The notes beneath the pieces were generated by a model. It had not been told where the DNA came from, made no database searches, and was given only the letters and a program-made list of their open reading frames with translations. A DNA stretch of 64,000 bases, taken from the NCBI GenBank assembly GCA_010279815.1, contig QEOQ01000180.1:1395880-1459879 (forward strand). Reading direction: 5' to 3'. Position 1 is the stretch's first letter, and each line of letters starts with the position of its first letter. This document shows positions 40,024-52,705 of this stretch, in pieces. A program made the position numbers and the translations under genes. This DNA comes from Brachionus plicatilis (Eukaryota > Rotifera > Eurotatoria > Ploima > Brachionidae).

Positions 40024-43000
40024 ATTAAGGCTCCCATCTCATTCTCAAAGTCACAAACAAACAAAAAACTGTCATCCACAAATTAAAAACTTTTCCCCAC
40101 AATGAAAAAATTTTTAGCACAAAAATAACTTGATTAAGACAAAAATTGCTCTCCACAAAAAAAAAACTTCTAAGAAAATTTTTTTTATTATCTATTAAAA
40201 ACTGCCACTAAATATTTTAGATAATAAAATGTTTATGATTTTACGAAATAAAAAAAATTTCCGAATATTTGGAGATTAAAAAATCCAAAAAAATAAAACG
40301 AAAAAGAAAAAGAAAAAACAATGACAATTCATTGAATGATGCAGGGCTATAATACTATATGAGAATCCCAAGAATTTGTAAATAAATCTAAAAAAGGTCG
40401 TCCAAAATTAGCTGGAAATTGGTTTTCCTTAAAATAGATATTAATTTTATCATTTTATTTATTTAATATTTAATTTTTACTATATATAATTTTTTAAACA
40501 CTATTTTAAAAAATTGTATAACAAATTTATTAAATTTTTTTAACCACAAAAAATTTGTCTTAAACAGTTATTTGGTTAAATATGTTAAAATTTTTTTTTT
40601 GAATTCGGCACAAAAAAATTGTGGTGAGTATTGATTTGTATTAAAAAGTTTTTTAGTTTGTGGGGAACCATTTATCTCATTATTCATAAAGTAATTAATA
40701 AAATTTTTGAAAATTCAGCTTAAATTTATTCATTTTCTCAAAGTCCTTAAAAAAAAAGTAATCAAATATATATTTAAAAAATGGATGATTAGGAGGAACC
40801 AAGTCTAGTTGCTATTTAAAAGTTTAAATCAATTAACTAATATGCTAGTATTTTTTTTTTATATTTGTTAATGTGCACCGAGCTAATGGTTCTTCAGTAT
40901 TCGAATAAATCGTTAAAATCCACCACTTCCCGCTAGTTCCTTATTCTCGTATCTAAAGCCGAGCATAAAATTCAATATTCATAATCTATATTGCAAAATA
41001 TTTTTATTAAAAGCGCATGAAAAATTTTTGTTATCAACTGGGAATCTTAATATGTTAAATTCAAAATCCATCAAGCTATCAAATGATCAAAGTGTATTTT
41101 GATGAATGAATGAATAAAAATTCTTAAAAATTTAATTCAATATTTTGAAGTTCCTTAAAAGCCTAATTACTTTTAGACTTATGATAATTAATAGATTTTA
41201 ATAACTCTAAAATTCACGAACTAATCGTTAGATATTAATTTTAATTTTTAGATGATTTTCTCCCTAAAAAAATATTAAGCTCTCAAATTTATCAATTAAA
41301 ATGCTGCCATAAAAAAAACATGCTATTTTAGATATTCAGTGCGCTTGTATTTTTATTTTTAAATAAAAGGTTTCAAAAGATCTAATTAATGTTCAGTTAA
41401 AAAGTGGTTTATTCGATTTTGAAATATTTAGTCATAAGAAACATTTTTTATCATTTGAATGTACAATTAAATCAAATACTTTTAAGATTAAAATGAAATA
41501 ACAAAATTAACGAAATTAAATTAAATTTTAATATTTTTATTCGTTTTTTACATCGAAAATGTCGTTCTTCAATGATTTTTCTATTAAAAACTAATCTCTT
41601 AAGTGTTCATTTTTATATTAGCAAGTGAAAAATTTAGTAATTTGACAATTTTAATTCAAAATATTGAGATAGAGTGAGGAATTTATTTCTAAATAGGATA
41701 ATTTCATTTTATTTTTCAAGTGTCGATTTTATTTGAATTAAAAATAGAAATTCAATTAAAAAAAAATACAAATTGAATTAAAGCTATTTTAAACTTTTGT
41801 TTAAAGTAAATTCAAGCTTCGTATTTGTACAAAAGTCTAAATCAAATAAAATAAATAATATCAAAGAAATTTAAACAAAAAAGAGAAAATCTTTATCATT
41901 AAAATTTAAATTAAATTTTATTTTATTAATTTTTATTTTCTTAAGACGAATTTTATGAGATAAATTTGTAAAATTTCTCCTTTTATTTAAAGCCCAAAAA
42001 AGTTTTATTTTATCAACTGGGAATCATAGTGTGTTTTTTTATTCCAAATTCATCAAGATATTAACAGATTAAAAGTGAGTATTAATTTAAGATCCAATTT
42101 TAATTTTCTTTTTGTTTTATTATACTTTATTTTATTTAGATATTAACTGAGATTAATCTCATTCATTTTAGCATTATAAACATTTTCAACATTTTGGGCT
42201 GTACGATATTTCTATTTTTAAAAAATAAAAAACTATTTAAGATCTGTTTTGATCATTTTTTCTTTAATTAGACAAGAATTAAATTCGAAAAAAAATGCTA
42301 CCTTTAATTTACAGTTAATTATACATGCCTAGTTTTAAAGAAAATGAGCCTAATATCAAAAGAAGCTTTCCGGAAATTAAAGAAAGCTAGAAAACATGAT
42401 TAGAACTAATAAATAAACATAGTGTTTTTATCTTAATTTTTTTAACTAATTTCTTTATATTTGAGCTTAAAGCTCCTCTGAGTGGTAGATTTTTTACTAA
42501 TTTTCATTTTTTATAAAAATGAGTCCCAAGGCTCTATATTGGCATCATCAGTTTTCAATCTTGTTGACAATAGAAAGAAAAAAAATTTGAATTCCGTTTT
42601 AATAAGACAGTATTTTTTGAGTTCATTTAGCATTCAGAATGTAACGATGATAAATTATTCTGCTTTATATAAACAGCGAGTCTAATCTTTTTGATCATTG
42701 ATAAAATATTTCTTAGCTCTTATTTAAATTTGAGTTGAATTTAATTTGATTTGTTTAGGAATTTTTAAATTTCTAAAAATTTAAGTCAGCGTCAAGTCCA
42801 TTAGTATCAATTTGCATAAAAATTAGTAATCTTGTCTCTTTTTAAATGAAAATAAATTGAATTTTAAATTAAAAAAAAAACAAATTAAATTTTTTAATCG
42901 AATTTATTTAAATTGGACAGTTATTGGGAACTACGTCACACATGTTCCGTTCCCTACAATTTCACATCAAAAAATTGGAAATTTTAGTCACAATTTTTCA

Positions 43001-43930
43001 TAAAAATGTCAAGCTATCTGAATAAAAAAGATGCTTAAATATTGATTAGATTTTATTAAATAAACAGCGCTGATGATATATCAGGAAGTGAATGAAATAA
43101 AATCATAAATTTACTTTAAATATTTTTTGGTTTATCTTGTGGAATGTAACTAAGCAAATAGATAATGTCGTAATTATTTGTAAATTTTCAAAAAATCAGT
43201 TTCCTGCGTTCTATGCAACCAGATTTTAATTTTTATTCTAACTAAAAAAAAATGTTATTTTTTCAAATTAGTCTTCAAAGCTTTTTGTTAATTCAAATGG
43301 AAAATTTTCCGTTTACTCTGCTTGGAAATTCTTGGTCTTATATTAAGTTTTGAAAGAAAGCAAACATATCCATTTGATCAGTCAAATTAGAAATTCTGAT
43401 CATTAATTGAGTTTTATGTAGAAAATTAGATTATAATGCATCAACAAGAACGTCTAATATTCTTCAGGGATATAAGTTTAAAATATTCATTCTTCCTGAA
43501 CTTGGGACAAAAAATAATAATCAAAGATTAAATTAAATTTAACTTCCATCCTGTTTATGAATTTTTAATCTTATCTTTACGTTGATTAAATATTTTCATA
43601 TCTCTACAAGATTTATTGTACGATAAAATGCCGGTTTTTTTGACAGCGATTTACTCTCATTTCTGTCATTAAAATTTTTTATCACAAATATAAATTTATT
43701 ATTTTCAATTTTTGTCAAATATTTTCTTCCTTTTGTTTTAATAATTAGATTTTTTTTGGTCATGAAGCTCAGTCTGTCGAAAAAAACCCACCTTAATTTT
43801 GGTCTGATAATTTTAGCACACCACAAAGTCAATTTTCGAATTAGAATTCAAATAATTTATCAGCTAGAAATAGTATTCTATAATTCTAGAACTAAGCAAG
43901 TTTCCTGTACAATCTTCGATGAACTATCAA
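40024..43930. other. Long gene-poor AT-rich region
   Basis: Nearly 4 kb without a supportable exon. Frames at 42482 and 43596-43944 are short and without motifs. A slightly GC-richer piece at 40870-40970 (GTGCACCGAGC, CCACTTCCCGC) has no RNA fold or terminal repeat that I can identify. The stretch 39415-39560, before the R3H exon, repeats the word ACGGAC five times. Confidence 0.45.
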
Positions 43931-44490
43931 AATATAGAATCTAAAAAAGATCGAAAACAAAATATAGAAGACTAAAAATATAGAATCATCAAAGTATAGA
44001 ACAAAAATATATAGAATATACGAATATAGAAAAAAAAATATATAGAAAACTAAATATATAAAAAAGTTATAGCCGAAAATGATTTCCAGAATTTAGTCGA
44101 GCAAATTTGTGATGTTCCTTCTGTTTCTAATAAAATTCTAGAACAAGATAAATTTGATATGTTCTTGAATTATGAATTTGATCTTGATCGAGAACAAAAG
44201 TTGAAAAAAATTGTCAGTGAGTATGATGTGTTGAACATAGATTTATTTTTAAATGGAATTATTGGTTTATTGGACGATCAATTGTAAAATAACTTTATAA
44301 AATAGACAAAATATTAAATTAATCAATTAGTCAATTCTATTTAATTTTCTATATAATTACTTTCTATATTTTTTTTTTCTATATTTTTTTTTCTATAATA
44401 AAGAAATTCTATAATTATTCAAATTGACGATTTCGATATTTTTTTTTCTACCTTTTTACCTTTCGATAAAAAAATTATTCTATATTTTGA
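43931..44490. repeat. Inverted arrays of TATAGAA/TTCTATA around a relic frame
   Basis: From 43931 to about 44060 the word (A)TATAGAA recurs around eight times; from 44335 to 44480 its inverse TTCTATA recurs about as often. Between them, 44067-44288 is an open frame of about 70 residues without ATG. It contains EQICDVPSVSNKILEQDKFD and LFLNGIIGLLDDQL, acidic and protein-like in composition. The layout suggests a mobile element with repeated subterminal motifs and a decayed gene. No family is recognised. Confidence 0.45.
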
Positions 44491-45164
44491 ACGTTAACCC
44501 AATCTTCGATTTATTTTAAAATAATCATTAAGATTTCATGTCTTTTTTTTTCATACACAAACTATTAATTTAATTACATTCCGCCATTATCATGTTAAAA
44601 TTTTCTATTTGAACCTCGAATTTTTATTTTGTTACTAATTAAATCTAGTTTTGTTTAAATTTGAAAAAATTCGTCACTCATAAATTCAATGTTCAATCAA
44701 TCGGTGGAAAAGAAATCAAAAATTTTTTTTTTCTTTGACAAAAGTGTTCAAGTATTATTCAAATTTGTTTTTTTCTAAGACACTTAAAGCATTTATTTTG
44801 ACGCTTTAATTTGATTATTAAATTAATTCATTAGATTTAAATAGAAAAAAATTAAAAGTTAAAAAATTGCTTCCGGTGTGGAAAAATTTTAATTTTATGG
44901 CTCCATAGGTAACAAATAAAAGATATGCTTTATTCCAACAGCTTTCATACCAGAAATAATTAAAATAAAATTTATAAGGCTACATTATTTTATGTTTATT
45001 ATTAAAATATTATCTAATATTTTTTGTTTGAGAAAAAATCAATTATATTTTAGACTAAAGTCGGTTTGGAGTATAAAGAGAAGTTCAAGCATATTTTTCA
45101 AGGATCATTAATCGAAAAAACAAAAAAAAATTGCAGAATTTAGACATAGGGAATTCTTAATGTT
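44491..45164. other. Region upstream of the PPEF gene
   Basis: AT-rich with no exon recognised. TTTTAG at 45048-45053 and a purine-rich stretch afterwards could be the edge of a leader exon for the phosphatase gene. Confidence 0.35.
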
Positions 45165-48100
45165 ATGAAGAATTCGAAAGAATTGTCATCATCGCCTTTT
45201 AATGAGAGACGAAATTCGTGTTGTTTTAAAAATTTAGCTAGTTGTTTCAGATCTAACTCAGTTGACACTGATTATCAGAAAGATTCAACAAAGTCTGATG
45301 CAAAGACAAACGATGTGAAAGATGATTCTTTTAGCAATTGCGGAAACTTGCAAAATGACACAGATTTAGTGCTTGGGAACCAAAAAAAAAATATCAATGC
45401 TAGTGAAACTTCATTGAAAACAGACCTAGGTAAATAAGACCAGTTTTATTTGGATTAAGAGCTCATTTGATTTTTAAAAGCCCTAAAATCGGCAATGCTG
45501 ATCCAAAGATGGTACCGAAGGTACCAGTCAAGGATTGAGATGCGAAAGCTTACAGCTTGGACTATTTACCAATCAATCGAGTACAGTGGTGAACAAGATC
45601 AGCTGAAATTATACGATTTTTTTCTTACCTTAATTAAAAATTGTGACATAATAAACAAACCGAATGAGTTAAACAATGAAACTTTGAAAGATTTTGGAAC
45701 TATCGATGCAAATGATGCCGAAGTCAATCATGTGTCTAATGAAAAAAATAAGTTAATTAGCGCTAATGCCCAAGTTGTAAACAAGGTCCTTGAAAGCGAT
45801 TTGGAATACATGAAAGCAAGTAAGATTTTGGAAAAAATTTGAAAAACTTTTCAACTTTCACTTTCAACAATTCAAGCTAAAAACACCAATTTAAGAAGTT
45901 ATTTAAATAAAAGGAAAAATACCGAAGTTACAATTGAATCATCTTACAAGGGCATGCACTTATTTCTGCCAATAACCAAAAATCTTTTTTATGATTTAAT
46001 CGAATGCTTTAAACAGAACAAAGTAAATTTTAATTTTTTATCAATTAAAATATTATGATTTTTTTAGCCTCTTCATGCAAAATATGTCATTTTAATTCTA
46101 GAAGAAACCCTTAAAGCTCTTAAAAAACTCAAAAATTTAAATTCAATATCGACTAGCATATCCAAGAATGTAACTGTTATTGGCGATTTACATGGTCAAC
46201 TGGACGATTTGATGCTTATTTTTTATAAAGTATAATTTTTTTTTACAAATTGGCACCTTTATACCAAAAAAAAATTAAAAAGAAGAATTTAAAATTTCAA
46301 CTTTTTTTGTTCAAGTGATTGAATTTAATATTGAATAACTTCTTTTCAGTATCGATTTTCTTTTAGATAAATATTTTATTAATAATTCAATCTGACAAAA
46401 TAGTAAAAAAAAAAATGTTTTTTAATCCAAAATGAAAATAATTTTATGTCTTTATGTCGAGTTCAAACCCATTAACAATGAAAAATAGAAGTTTTTTCTA
46501 TTTTTCTATGTTTAATTAATTAAAATAATTCCTCTTTGTTTATTTCCTTTCTGTCCTCATTGTTTATTAAGTTTCATTAATTCATAGAGATAAAGCATTG
46601 ACTTAATGGTTAAAAGTAATAATGGCTTAATTAAAATTATTTTTTAGAATGGTCTTCCATCTGAAGATAATCCGTATCTTTTCAATGGGTAAGCATGAAC
46701 GATTTACCACACAATTTAAAAAATAAAAAGCAAACTTTAAATTAAATTTCACTTAGGGATTTTGTCGACCGAGGCACGAAATCAATTGAGGTGTCATTAA
46801 TAATTTTCTGTGGATTTTTGATGAGCCAAAGCGCAGTGTACATTAACCGAGGCAACCACGAAGATTATGTAATGAACACCAGATATGGCTTCATTAAAGA
46901 AATATGCAGCAAATATAGTGTAAATATTTTCTTATCAATTAGAATAAAATATTGTTTTATATTTTTATTTTGAAAGAGTCACAGCAAAAAAATCAGTATT
47001 TTATATAACGAAATATTTAGTTGGCTTCCATTGGGAACTCTAATTGATAGCAAAATTTATGTTGTTCACGGCGGAATTTCCGATCGCACACTTCTTTCTG
47101 ACATAAACAAAATAAAACGAGAAAAATATGTCTCTGTCCTCAAACCACCAATTTTAAATGATGAAGGAGAAATTATCAAAGATCTAGGCATAGATGATGT
47201 TTTAGAATGGAGACAAATATTGGACGCACTATGGAGTGATCCAAAAAAGACCCCCGGGATCCAGCCTAATTCATTTCGCGGAGGAGGTTGCCTATTTGGT
47301 GAAGACATTACCTCTGTTATAATGGAAAAAAATAGTCTCAACTTAATCATTCGTTCACACGAATGTAAAGAATTAGGATATGAATACTCACATGGTAATC
47401 GAATACTAACAATATTCAGCGCGTCAAATTATTACGAATATGGTTCAAATCATGGCGCCTACTGCAAGATAACATCAGCTGACACAAAACCGATAATAAT
47501 GCAATTTTATTTGAACAAAGGAGAAGATTTAAAAAAATCCCTAAGTCTTAGAGAAAGAGTAAATGGAATAGAAGTGTCAGCAATTAAACATTTGCTGGAA
47601 AAATTTGCTGCCAACAAACAACGACTTCTACAAGAGTATAAAAAAGAAGATTTGGATAATAAAGGATCAATTTCTGTAAATAACTGGTGTAGAATAACCG
47701 GTGAAGTGCTCGAGCTAAAATTGCCGTGGAGAATTTTGCGATCCAGATTGGCTAAATTGGATAAAGATGGCCGAGTTTTGTATGAATCTACTTTTGAAGG
47801 TCTTTCTTTTCCTCAAATTAAAATAAGAGTAAATTTCAAATTTAATTTTGAAATATTTTTTAAGTTTTTTTTTTAAAAAGAACGATGAAAATATTTCAGA
47901 ATCTTTATACAGACACAAAGATATTTTGGAGAGTATATTTAGAGCAATCGACAAAGATCATTCAGGTTACAAAAAAAATTGAAAAAAAAAATCCAAATAT
48001 TTACATTTTTTTTAGGCCAAATATCCAAGGAAGAATTCAGAGATTGTTGTAAATTGATGAGTCAGCATGATCAAGGTTTTTCATTCAGTGAATCGAGTAT

Positions 48101-48197
48101 TGATGATATGGCAAATACAATGGATTTGGATAAAGACGGTTTCATAAATTTAAACGAATTTTTAGAAGCGTTCAGATTAGCATCTGAAAAAGCTTAA
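45165..48197 (+). CDS. PPEF: Serine/threonine phosphatase with EF-hands (PPEF/rdgC type)
   Basis: Nine exons, 45165-45429, 45481-45819, 45877-46022, 46068-46229, 46648-46688, 46757-46919, 46977-47828, 47881-47965 and 48016-48197, splice in phase to 744 residues. After an 88-residue Ser-rich head comes an IQ calmodulin-binding motif ([12 protein letters not shown]) and the family sequence TIYQSIEY. The PPP catalytic motifs are [31 protein letters not shown] and FSASNYYE. Two clear C-terminal EF-hands are [13 protein letters not shown] and [17 protein letters not shown]/rdgC enzymes dephosphorylate rhodopsin or sensory signalling proteins under calcium control. The GTAAGA donor at 45820 must be used in exon 2; reading through meets a stop at 45842. 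One exon is only 41 bp. Intron 4 (418 bp) is the only long one. Confidence 0.94.
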
Positions 48198-50137
48198 GAT
48201 TTTCGCTCTAATTGATAAAAATTGCAGAACTTTTTTTAATTATTTTTAAAGATATTGATGTATATATTTAGAAATTTATTTTTTATTTCGTTATTTTAGG
48301 ACTGTGTTAAAAAAGGCAAAAAAACTCTGTTCATTTAAAAAAAAACTTTCTAAAATCGTTTGTTTTGAATAAATCTTTTAAAATTTTTAATCAAAATTAT
48401 ATTTCAATAATTCAGTATTTTGTTCAAAATTTTATATTAAATTTATTTTTAATTAATTAATTTTCGAATAAACATAAACTTTATGTTGTATAGAAATTTG
48501 CAAACGAAAGCTATGTTTAGAAACCTTTGTTGCACATTTTATCAATATAAAAGATTTCAAAATAATTATTGAGTAATTAAGTATCTAGTTTTGATTTTAG
48601 AATGCCAATTAAAATTGAAAATCAGTCAAAAATATTAAATGAATATAGAGTAAATCCAAATTCAAAATTTTTAAGTCAAATGTTGGTCCAAGGTAACCTG
48701 ATTAGTGTTGAAAATCGAATATTGTATGTAAAATTCAAAGTTTTAAAATAATTGAATATGTGTTCGAATAAAAAAAAATTCTAATATAAATACGAAAAAA
48801 AAATTTATATTTAGATTTAATTTCATTTAAATTAGTCGAAAATTAAATATTAAAATTATTTAGATTTTTATATCGAATACAAAATTGGATAGTTTTCGTT
48901 GTTTGCTTTCCAAAAATTAAAAGGATTTTTTCTTAAAAGGTTCCAAATTATATAAAGTTGAAGAAATTCAAAACTTAATTGCTATCTAAATTTTTAATTT
49001 TCGACTAGAAATTCGTAAACTACGTCCTTTGAAAACCTAATTTTATTATTTTGAAGGCTTTGAAAAAAATTTTTTACCGAGTGGTCTAAAAATAACTAAC
49101 CCTTTAAAAAGCCTTTTTAGTTCTTTCAGATTCAAGTATTCATTGGTAAAATTAAAACATTTTTTAAGTTATATATATTCTGAAAGAGCATAAAATTTTC
49201 TACACTTTAGTATATGGTTTTATTAAAAAAAGGGTGTGACAATTTTTGTTATTGAAAAAATGTCAAAAACACTTTTTTTTCACTTGAATCGTATGCAGTC
49301 ACAATGATCGCTTGAGAGCCCACTTTTTTTCACTTTTCACTTTTTTTCACTTTTTTTAAATGGGTTTCAAAGGACGAAATTTACGAATTTCAAGTCGAAA
49401 ATTAAAAATTCAGATAAACTTTGCACTTAAATTTTGAATTTCATGACCTTTAAGTTTATCTTTTTCCAAAATTTTTAGATAATCATACTCTATTTCTATT
49501 TGTTTCTTTAAAAATATTATAGATTTGCAGCGTACTACTTTTTTGAATATTTTGTGAGTTAATATTCTAAGTTATGCAGTGAGATGCAGAAGCATGAGTG
49601 TTTTTAAGTTTTGGGTAATTTTTTGATTTTATGTAAATTGTCAATTATTTGTTTAATATTTATTTTTAAATATTGTTTAAAAAAATTTTCAATTTCAACA
49701 CTAAACCTGGTAAACTAACTTAAGTTAAAACAAAATGCAGAGATATATTTTTTCATATGTGCCAAAAAGACAAAAAAATTTTCACTAATATTTATTCTAA
49801 AATGAATTTAAAAATTTTATTTTGTCTCAAAAACTAATTATATGGTTATTTAAATTTTTTAATTTATACTGATTTTAAAGTGTTCATAAAGTTAAAATTA
49901 TATCTTAAGCAAATAATAATCACGAATCTTGTTCAAGAAAATTATTTTTAATAAACAATTAATTTTGCTATTTCCAAACAACCCATAATATAAAATTAAG
50001 AATACATTAATTTAAATCAAAAAATTTGTTCGCTTAATATCAAATACTTACATTTGATACTGCTAAAAAACAACTTTAATTTTGCCTAAAATATAATAAG
50101 ATAATTTTTATTTTTAAAAAAAAATTGAAACTTTAAA
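48198..50137. other. Intergenic region between PPEF and NDOR1
   Basis: No gene is supported. A 50-residue frame from ATG 48601, preceded by a TTTTAG acceptor-like sequence and holding a GTATGT donor-like sequence, could be an orphan exon but has no partner. A CACTTTTTTTCACTT repeat lies at 49270-49355. Confidence 0.4.
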
Positions 50138-51946
50138 ATGAATGAGAAAAAAATTGTAATTCTATACGGAAGTCAAAGTGGAAACTCACAAGATATCGCT
50201 GAGCGAATATGGCGACGTACAAAGACCCTCAATATAAATTCAGTAGTTTCATCATTCGACCATTTTGACTTGAACAATCTTTTTGAAAAAAACTTAATTT
50301 TAGTATGTGTTTGTTCAACGACTGGTCAAGGCGATGTGCCTGACAATATGACAAAATTTTGGAAAATGATCATGCGTAAAAGTATTCCTAATGATCTTTT
50401 TGAAGGACTGGATTTTTTTACCATTGGCCTTGGCGATACTAGCTATGAAAAATTTAATTTTACGGCAAAAAAACTTCACAAGCGCCTCATTCAACTAGGA
50501 GCTAGCTCTCCAGCTGAAATTTGTCTCTGCGACGAACAGCATCCAAATGGAACCGAAGGTGCTTATTCAAAATGGATTCAAAATTTTTGGAAAATTTTAG
50601 AAAATTTTTTCACATTTAACACAGAAAACCCTAGGCCATTTATTCACAAATTTAGATTAGAATATCCGAACCAGACTAGTGAAAAAATAATAGACTTGGC
50701 ATCACCTGAACCAGCAAATGAAATAAAACCTTTTTATTCAAAACTTGTCAAAAATGAGCGAGTAACTCATAAAGATCATTGGCAAAATGTTCGATTACTT
50801 GAATTTGATTGTAATACAGATAGAATAAAATATGATCCTGGTGATGTATTGGTAATGAGACCCTCAAATACAGCTCAAAATGTCCAGAAATTTCTCGAAA
50901 CATTTCAACATTTAAATCTTAATCTAGAAAAGCCAATTAAAATTGTATCAAATTATCCAAATGAATTCGAATTAGACAATGAAACAGATGAGAACTTGAT
51001 CAAAACAATTGGTGACTTGGTCTTTAATTATCTAGATTTAAACAGTATTCCAAAGCAATCTTTTTTCGAAGTTTTTTTCCAAATATCCCAAAACGAACTA
51101 GAAAAAGAAAAACTTGAAGAATTTTTAACACCTGAAGGACAAGAGGATTTATTCAACTACATTTATCGCCCACGTCGAACCATTGCTGAGGTTTTTTTCG
51201 ATTTTCCCAATACATGCAAAAGCATCACCGATCTGGAAACATTACTTGATTTAATACCTGCAATAAAGCCACGGTCTTTTTCCATAGCCAGTAGTCCACA
51301 TGTTCACAAGGATAAAATTCAATTGCTAGTCGCAGTGGTGGAGTATAAGACCAGACTCTATGAAACCAGAAAAGGAACTTGCTCTTACTGGTTGAGTCAA
51401 TTGGACCCCAATAATGAAATCAAAATTCCTGTTTGGATAAAAAAAGGCTCTTTTAAAATTGATTTCAAAAAGCCTTTAATTTGCGTTGGTCCTGGAACTG
51501 GGGTTGCACCGTTCAGATCACTAATAAATGAAAGAGTGTTTAAATACAACTTGGGCGATAATCACTTGTATTTTGGATGTAGATCTAAATTTAAAGATTT
51601 TTATTTTGAAAATGAATGGAAATTGATTGCAGACTCGAATCACTTGTTTTTGCACCCGGCGTTTTCAAGAGATCAAGAGGAAAAAGTTTATGTACAAGAT
51701 TTGATGCTAAACAATTCAGATGAAATTTTTGACTTGATACACAATCGTGAATCATTAATTTTGATAGCAGGAAACTCGAAGAGAATGCCCGAGGATATTT
51801 TAGCTACACTGGAAAAAATTATCAAACAAAATTCCCAAAACTTAGGTCTAGATGAAACTGATCAAGAGAAAATTGACGAATTTGCTAAAAAATATGTTGA
51901 TGGTCTAGCTCTTAAAAATCGTCTTCAAATGGAAACATGGTCTTAA
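50138..51946 (+). CDS. NDOR1: NADPH-dependent diflavin oxidoreductase 1 (Tah18-type)
   Basis: A single exon of 602 residues; human NDOR1 is 597. The flavodoxin part (about 5-150) shows the FMN loop YGSQSGNSQDIA, CSTTGQGDVPDN and GLGDTSYEKFN. The FAD domain has RPRRTIAEVFFDFP, KPRSFSIASSP and GTCSYWLSQL. The NADPH part shows GPGTGVAPFRSL, YFGCRSKFKDFYF, YVQDLM and AGNSKRMP, and the C-terminus is METWS. The enzyme passes electrons from NADPH to the Fe-S assembly factor CIAPIN1/anamorsin in the cytosol and also serves diphthamide and nucleotide-reductase maturation. The short length, without an N-terminal anchor, separates it from cytochrome P450 reductase. The absence of introns contrasts with the split genes around it. 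Confidence 0.96.
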   Translation: MNEKKIVILYGSQSGNSQDIAERIWRRTKTLNINSVVSSFDHFDLNNLFEKNLILVCVCSTTGQGDVPDNMTKFWKMIMRKSIPNDLFEGLDFFTIGLGDTSYEKFNFTAKKLHKRLIQLGASSPAEICLCDEQHPNGTEGAYSKWIQNFWKILENFFTFNTENPRPFIHKFRLEYPNQTSEKIIDLASPEPANEIKPFYSKLVKNERVTHKDHWQNVRLLEFDCNTDRIKYDPGDVLVMRPSNTAQNVQKFLETFQHLNLNLEKPIKIVSNYPNEFELDNETDENLIKTIGDLVFNYLDLNSIPKQSFFEVFFQISQNELEKEKLEEFLTPEGQEDLFNYIYRPRRTIAEVFFDFPNTCKSITDLETLLDLIPAIKPRSFSIASSPHVHKDKIQLLVAVVEYKTRLYETRKGTCSYWLSQLDPNNEIKIPVWIKKGSFKIDFKKPLICVGPGTGVAPFRSLINERVFKYNLGDNHLYFGCRSKFKDFYFENEWKLIADSNHLFLHPAFSRDQEEKVYVQDLMLNNSDEIFDLIHNRESLILIAGNSKRMPEDILATLEKIIKQNSQNLGLDETDQEKIDEFAKKYVDGLALKNRLQMETWS

Positions 51947-52055
51947 ATTTCTAAATGATTTTAATTTATTTAAAATAAAAAAATTCAATTTATTTAAAAA
52001 GCAAAAATATTTATAAGAATTTTTTAACTTGTTTACCAAAAAAAATGTCATAGCA

Positions 52056-52124
52056 TTAACTAGCAGAAAATTTCAAATTTTCTGCTAGTTAATGAAATGA
52101 TTTTTCAGTGAAAAATCATTTCAT
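52056..52124. repeat. Two adjacent perfect hairpins downstream of NDOR1
   Basis: First: 18-bp arms starting TTAACTAGCAGAAAATTT at 52056, with a one-base centre, ending at 52092. Second: 15-bp arms ATGAAATGATTTTTC (52092-52106) and inverse (52110-52124) around a 3-base loop. The hairpins abut. They lie 110 bp after the NDOR1 stop and may be a small fold-back element or a 3'-end RNA structure. Confidence 0.7.
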
Positions 52125-52153
52125 TTTATTTAAGGCAAAGACATATAAATTAA

Positions 52154-52269
52154 TAGTGTTAGCAAACGAAGTGATATTACGATTGTCTAGTCTTTTGTTT
52201 TCTTGTTGGATTTTATAAAACGTAGTTTATCACTTTAAAGTTGACCACGCCACCGGTTTGCCAACACTA
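52154..52269. mobile_element. Short hAT-like MITE (TAGTGTTAGC...CCAACACTA)
   Basis: Ends TAGTGTTAGCAAAC and GTTTGCCAACACTA are inverse with one mismatch and share the TAGTGTT start with the element at 15844. Flanking 8-mers TAAATTAA and AAAACTAA match at six positions, so the target duplication is only suggested. It is 116 bp and non-coding. Confidence 0.6.
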
Positions 52270-52634
52270 AAAACTAATAAAATAAAAATGATGATAGATA
52301 TTAAAATTTTACCAAATAAATCGGTATATAGATTAATGAAAAAATGCTAAAAATTAAAACCGAGTTTTTATCATAAATAAAATTAATAATCAAATAATAA
52401 AATACAGACGCCGACTCTGTCAACAAGTTCAAGAACCGATACAACGCCTTTCAGTCTAGTCAACAATCTTTAACATGAACATTTATTTATAAAATTTTCA
52501 AATGTTTCACGTACTTTCAATTTTAATGTAAAATTTTCCATCAATTGTACCATCCAGCTTTTTCTATCTGAATCTTAACTCTTATTTTGACCTAAACTGT
52601 GTTTCTTCTTTCAGTATTTTTCTATGTGTTATGC
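52270..52634. other. Intergenic spacer between the short MITE and repeat copy B
   Basis: About 360 bp with no exon, RNA gene or terminal repeat that I can identify. The stretch 52407-52470 (GACGCCGACTCTGTCAACAAG) is richer in G and C than its flanks but has no partner in the window. Confidence 0.4.
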
Positions 52635-52705
52635 GCAAAGAGCTACCATAGGTGACCTCCTAGTAGACCACCTCCGCAAGCTAGTCTTGCTGTAGCTTAT
52701 ATATA
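52635..52705 (-). repeat. Dispersed 70-bp repeat, copy B (inverse of 23350-23421)
   Basis: The inverse of this stretch matches copy A through AAGCTACAGCAA, ACTAGCTTGCGGAG, CTACTAGGAGGTCACC and TATGGTAGCTC, with about five differences. The nearest transposon, at 52943, does not include it. Confidence 0.7.

Noticed and set aside
43596..43944. Overlapping frames on both strands (78 and 62 residues)
   Set aside because: Neither has a domain or splice partner, and they are complements of each other; composition alone explains them.
48601..48750. Orphan exon-like frame starting MPIKIENQSK
   Set aside because: It has acceptor- and donor-like edges but no partner exon on either side and no recognisable family; kept only as a note in the spacer entry.
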